Origin: Microbacterium terregens
Lineage (GTDB): Bacteria; Actinomycetota; Actinomycetes; Actinomycetales; Microbacteriaceae
DNA length: 64,000 bases
Direction of reading: 5' to 3'
Assembly: GCF_039534975.1 (NCBI RefSeq)
Contig: NZ_BAAAWH010000001.1
Span: forward strand, 2,418,001 to 2,482,000
This document shows, piece by piece, positions 61,552 through 64,000 of this stretch. The notes below the pieces were generated by a model. The model was not told the DNA's origin. It saw only the letters and a program-made list of their open reading frames with translations, and did no database searches. The translations under genes were made by a program, and so were the position numbers. Numbering within the stretch: position 1 is the first letter of the stretch; every line of letters starts with the position of its first letter.

Positions 61552-62871
61552 GTGAGCATGCAGAGGGTCTTCGTGGCGCGCCTTTCGGGGTGCTCCGTCT
61601 TCGACCCCGCGGGCGACCGGCTGGGCAAGGTACGCGACGTCGTCGTCATCTACCGCAAGGACGACCCGCCGCGCGTTGTGGGCCTGGTCGTGGAGATCCC
61701 CGGCCGCCGCCACGTGTTCGTCTCGATCGGCAGGGTGACCTCCATCGCGACCGGCCAGGTCATCACGACCGGCCTCATCAACGTGCGCCGGTTCCAGCAG
61801 CGCGGCGGCGAGGTGCGTGTCATGTCCGAACTGCTCGGCCGACGCGTGACGCTCACCGACGGCAGCGGGACGGCGGTCATCGAGGACGTGGCGATCGAGC
61901 GCAACCGTCTCGACGAGTGGGACGTCGGCCAGCTGTTCCTGCGGCGCCCCCGCACGAGCGCCTCACCGTTCGCCAAGGGTCCGACGACGTTCGCGACGTG
62001 GAACGAGGTGCGGGAGGGCAACTCCGGCGAGGCGCAGTCCGCCGAGCAGCTCGTTGCCTCGTTCGCCGACCTCAAGCCCGCGGACCTGGCCAACACGCTG
62101 CTCGACCTCCCCAACGAGCGCATGCTCGAGGTTGCCGAAGAGCTCTCCGACGAGCGGCTCGCCGACGCCCTGGAGGAGATGCCTGAGGACGACCAGGTGC
62201 ACATTCTCGAGCGGCTCGGCGACGAGCGCGCGGCTGACATCCTCGACGCGATGGAACCCGACGACGCGGCCGACCTGCTCGGTCAGCTTCCCGATGCCCG
62301 GTCCGAGCAGCTTCTGGATCTGATGGAGCCCGAAGAGGCTGAGGACGTCCGCGCGCTGCTGCAGTACGGGCCCGACACGGCCGGCGGGCTCATGACGAGC
62401 GAACCGATCGTGCTCTCTGCCGATGCGACCGTCGCCGAGGCCCTGGCGCTCATCCGCCGGCACGAGCTGCACCCGGCGCTCGCCGCCGCCGTCTTCGTCA
62501 CCCTTCCCCCGTACGAGACGCCCACCGGCCGGCTGCTGGGAACCGTGCACTTCCAGCGCATGCTGCGCTACCCGCCGCACGAGCGCCTGGGCGCGATCAT
62601 CGACGACACCCTGGATCCGGTGCCGGCGACGGCGTCCGCCGCAGAAGTTGCGCGGATGCTCGCCAGCTACGACCTTGTGTCGCTGCCCGTGGTGGACAAG
62701 GCGCGGCGCCTGGTCGGCGCGATCACCGTCGACGACGTGCTGGACTACCTGCTGCCCGACGACTGGCGGTCCTCCGGCGGTGACGACGAGCAGCACGCGC
62801 GGGCGTCCGCGGGAACGATCGCGGCCGCACCGCCTCCGGCCAGCACCAGGGGCGCGGGGAGGCGGCGCTGA
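61552..62871 (+). CDS. Soluble MgtE_N plus CBS domain protein with N-terminal PRC-barrel
   Basis: 439 residues. A PRC-barrel-like domain (about 5-130), an MgtE_N superhelical domain (about 165-280, with repeated LPDARSEQLLDLMEPEEAEDV-type units) and two CBS motifs (about 283-400) follow in order. The MgtE membrane domain is absent, so it is not a magnesium channel itself; it may sense Mg2+ or nucleotides for a partner. GTG at 61552 follows TACGCT by seven bases. It is first in a three-gene set with DUF1003 and Mrp. Confidence 0.88.
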   Translation: MSMQRVFVARLSGCSVFDPAGDRLGKVRDVVVIYRKDDPPRVVGLVVEIPGRRHVFVSIGRVTSIATGQVITTGLINVRRFQQRGGEVRVMSELLGRRVTLTDGSGTAVIEDVAIERNRLDEWDVGQLFLRRPRTSASPFAKGPTTFATWNEVREGNSGEAQSAEQLVASFADLKPADLANTLLDLPNERMLEVAEELSDERLADALEEMPEDDQVHILERLGDERAADILDAMEPDDAADLLGQLPDARSEQLLDLMEPEEAEDVRALLQYGPDTAGGLMTSEPIVLSADATVAEALALIRRHELHPALAAAVFVTLPPYETPTGRLLGTVHFQRMLRYPPHERLGAIIDDTLDPVPATASAAEVARMLASYDLVSLPVVDKARRLVGAITVDDVLDYLLPDDWRSSGGDDEQHARASAGTIAAAPPPASTRGAGRRR

Positions 62872-63401
62872 TGGCGCGTTTCCGGCAGTCCTCGCTGGAC
62901 GCCCCCCGCGGTCGTTCGGGCATGCTGAGCCGCAACCCTCAGCCCTCTCGCGACCGATTCGGGCGGTTCTCCGAGGCGTTCGCCCGCGGGATGGGAACCT
63001 CCGGGTTCCTCATCGGCATGACCGTCTTCGTCACCGTGTGGCTGATGTGGAACTCCCTGGCGCCGGTTGATCTGCAGTTCGACCCGAGGGCGACGAACTT
63101 CACGCTGCTGACCCTGATCCTCTCGCTGCAGGCCTCCTACGCCGCCCCGCTCATCCTGCTCGCGCAGAACCGGCAGGACGACCGGGACCGCGTCCAGATC
63201 GAGCAGGACCGCCAGCGCGCCGAGCGCAACCTTGCTGACACGGAGTACCTCGCCCGCGAGGTCGTGGCGCTGCGCATGGTCGTGACCGACGTCTCCGAGG
63301 ACGTGGTGACCAGGGACGTGCTGCGCGCCGAGTTGAAGGTGCTGTTGGAGCAGCTCGACGATCGCGGAGCGACAGCGCCCAGGGGCGGCGCCGAGCGGTG
63401 A
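62871..63401 (+). CDS. DUF1003 family membrane protein
   Basis: 176 residues. Two membrane helices (about 44-65 and 75-98) with the DUF1003 pattern GFLIGMTVFVTVWLMWN and LILSLQASYAAPLILLAQNRQ, then a charged coiled-coil region (DDRDRVQIEQDRQRAERNL). Function is unknown. The ATG overlaps the stop of the MgtE_N gene (TGATG) and its own stop overlaps the Mrp start (GTGA), so translation is coupled. Confidence 0.92.
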   Translation: MARFRQSSLDAPRGRSGMLSRNPQPSRDRFGRFSEAFARGMGTSGFLIGMTVFVTVWLMWNSLAPVDLQFDPRATNFTLLTLILSLQASYAAPLILLAQNRQDDRDRVQIEQDRQRAERNLADTEYLAREVVALRMVVTDVSEDVVTRDVLRAELKVLLEQLDDRGATAPRGGAER

Positions 63402-64000
63402 CGACAGACGAGGCTGTCCGGCGTGCGGTCGGCGCGGTTCTCGACCCGGAGCTGAGGCGCCCGATCGCCGAACTCGGCATGCTCCGCGACATCTCCGTCG
63501 CCGACGGCGTGGCTTCCGTGGGCATCGTCCTGACGATCGTCGGCTGCCCTGCCGCCGACCGGATCTCCGCGGACGTGCGCGCCGCCGCGGCATCCGTGAC
63601 CGGTGTCACAGACGTCTCCCTCGAGGTCGGCGTGATGTCCCCCGCGGAGCGGCGTGATCTGACCGAGCAGCTGCGCGGTGGCCGTCCCGCCCGCGAGATG
63701 CCGTTCGGGCCGGGATCACTCACCCGCGTCCTGGCTGTGACCAGCGGCAAAGGCGGCGTAGGCAAGTCCACCGTCACGGCGAACCTCGCCGTCGCGCTCG
63801 CCCGCCGCGGCCTGGCCGTCGGCCTGGTGGATGCCGATGTCCACGGCTTCTCGATACCGGGCCTTCTCGGGCTCGTCGACGCGGACGGCAACGTGCCCCA
63901 GCCCACGCGCATCGACGATCTGATGCTTCCGCCGGTCGCCTACGGGGTGAAGGTCATCTCGATCGGGATGTTCCTGCGCCGCGCGCACGGCGACGCCCCG
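63398..64000 (+). CDS. mrp: Mrp/NBP35-type Fe-S cluster carrier ATPase (3' end cut by window)
   Basis: 201 codons visible. An N-terminal MIP18/DUF59 domain (about 1-95, with DPELRRPIAELGML) precedes a P-loop with deviant Walker A TSGKGGVGKSTV (about 112-123) and DADVHGFS (about 147-154). It is expected to bind and transfer Fe-S clusters. GTG at 63398 overlaps the previous stop. The gene order matches, from memory, the mrp region of mycobacteria. Confidence 0.93.
   Translation, partial: MTTDEAVRRAVGAVLDPELRRPIAELGMLRDISVADGVASVGIVLTIVGCPAADRISADVRAAAASVTGVTDVSLEVGVMSPAERRDLTEQLRGGRPAREMPFGPGSLTRVLAVTSGKGGVGKSTVTANLAVALARRGLAVGLVDADVHGFSIPGLLGLVDADGNVPQPTRIDDLMLPPVAYGVKVISIGMFLRRAHGDAP

Overview
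This window is high-GC chromosomal DNA from an actinobacterium, most likely a Microbacterium or a close relative in Microbacteriaceae. The evidence is a C50-carotenoid operon that begins with idi and carries a heterodimeric lycopene cyclase, a DUF3039 protein, the AdnAB helicase-nuclease pair, Ku plus a Pol-PE-Lig type LigD, and many starts that look leaderless. I see no phage, insertion sequence, plasmid, CRISPR or defence island. The window reads as core chromosome with dense, often 4-bp-overlapping genes and no gene-free stretch above about 200 bases.

Layout. 0-5 kb: non-homologous end joining (Ku, cut by the window edge; LigD) with an APC permease between them, then a pair of REP-like repeats. 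5-10 kb: CDF metal transporter; murI-rph-rdgB on the minus strand; nicotinate phosphoribosyltransferase; DUF3039. 10-13.4 kb: a two-gene ABC exporter whose ATPase carries a long low-complexity N-terminus encoded partly by a 12 x 9-bp tandem repeat. 13.6-22.7 kb: cell-envelope region with a COG1213-type nucleotidyltransferase, a maltokinase, three TagB/TagF-like polymerases and a family-2 glycosyltransferase. 22.8-27.2 kb: HtrA-like protease, an aminotransferase facing a nitrilase-family amidase, and a small membrane protein. 27.29 kb: initiator tRNA. 27.5-33.7 kb: MarR regulator divergent from idi-crtE-crtB-crtI-crtYe-crtYf-crtEb, closed by an 18-bp-stem terminator.

33.8-54 kb is a syntenic block that, from memory, matches the Rv3193c-Rv3211 region of Mycobacterium tuberculosis: UPF0182 protein, PDZ/S16 protease, DUF2342 protein, ThiF-like protein, UvrD2-like helicase, NudC, a phosphotransferase-like protein, AdnB, AdnA, DUF3107, ferritin-like protein and DEAD-box helicase. 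54-60 kb: SHOCT membrane protein, PHP phosphoesterase, membrane-anchored EEP-fold enzyme, Xaa-Pro aminopeptidase and gamma-glutamyltransferase. 60-64 kb: alpha/beta hydrolase and stress protein on the minus strand, then a soluble MgtE_N/CBS protein, DUF1003 protein and Mrp ATPase (cut by the window end).

No clearly novel system is evident. The strongest unexplained signals are: the near-uniform TANNNT hexamer 6-8 bases before many start codons; a 197-bp tail-to-tail overlap between the ThiF-like and helicase genes; a phosphotransferase-like protein without its catalytic loop; the tandem-repeat extension of the ABC ATPase; a duplicated promoter segment; and REP-like repeats after ligD.
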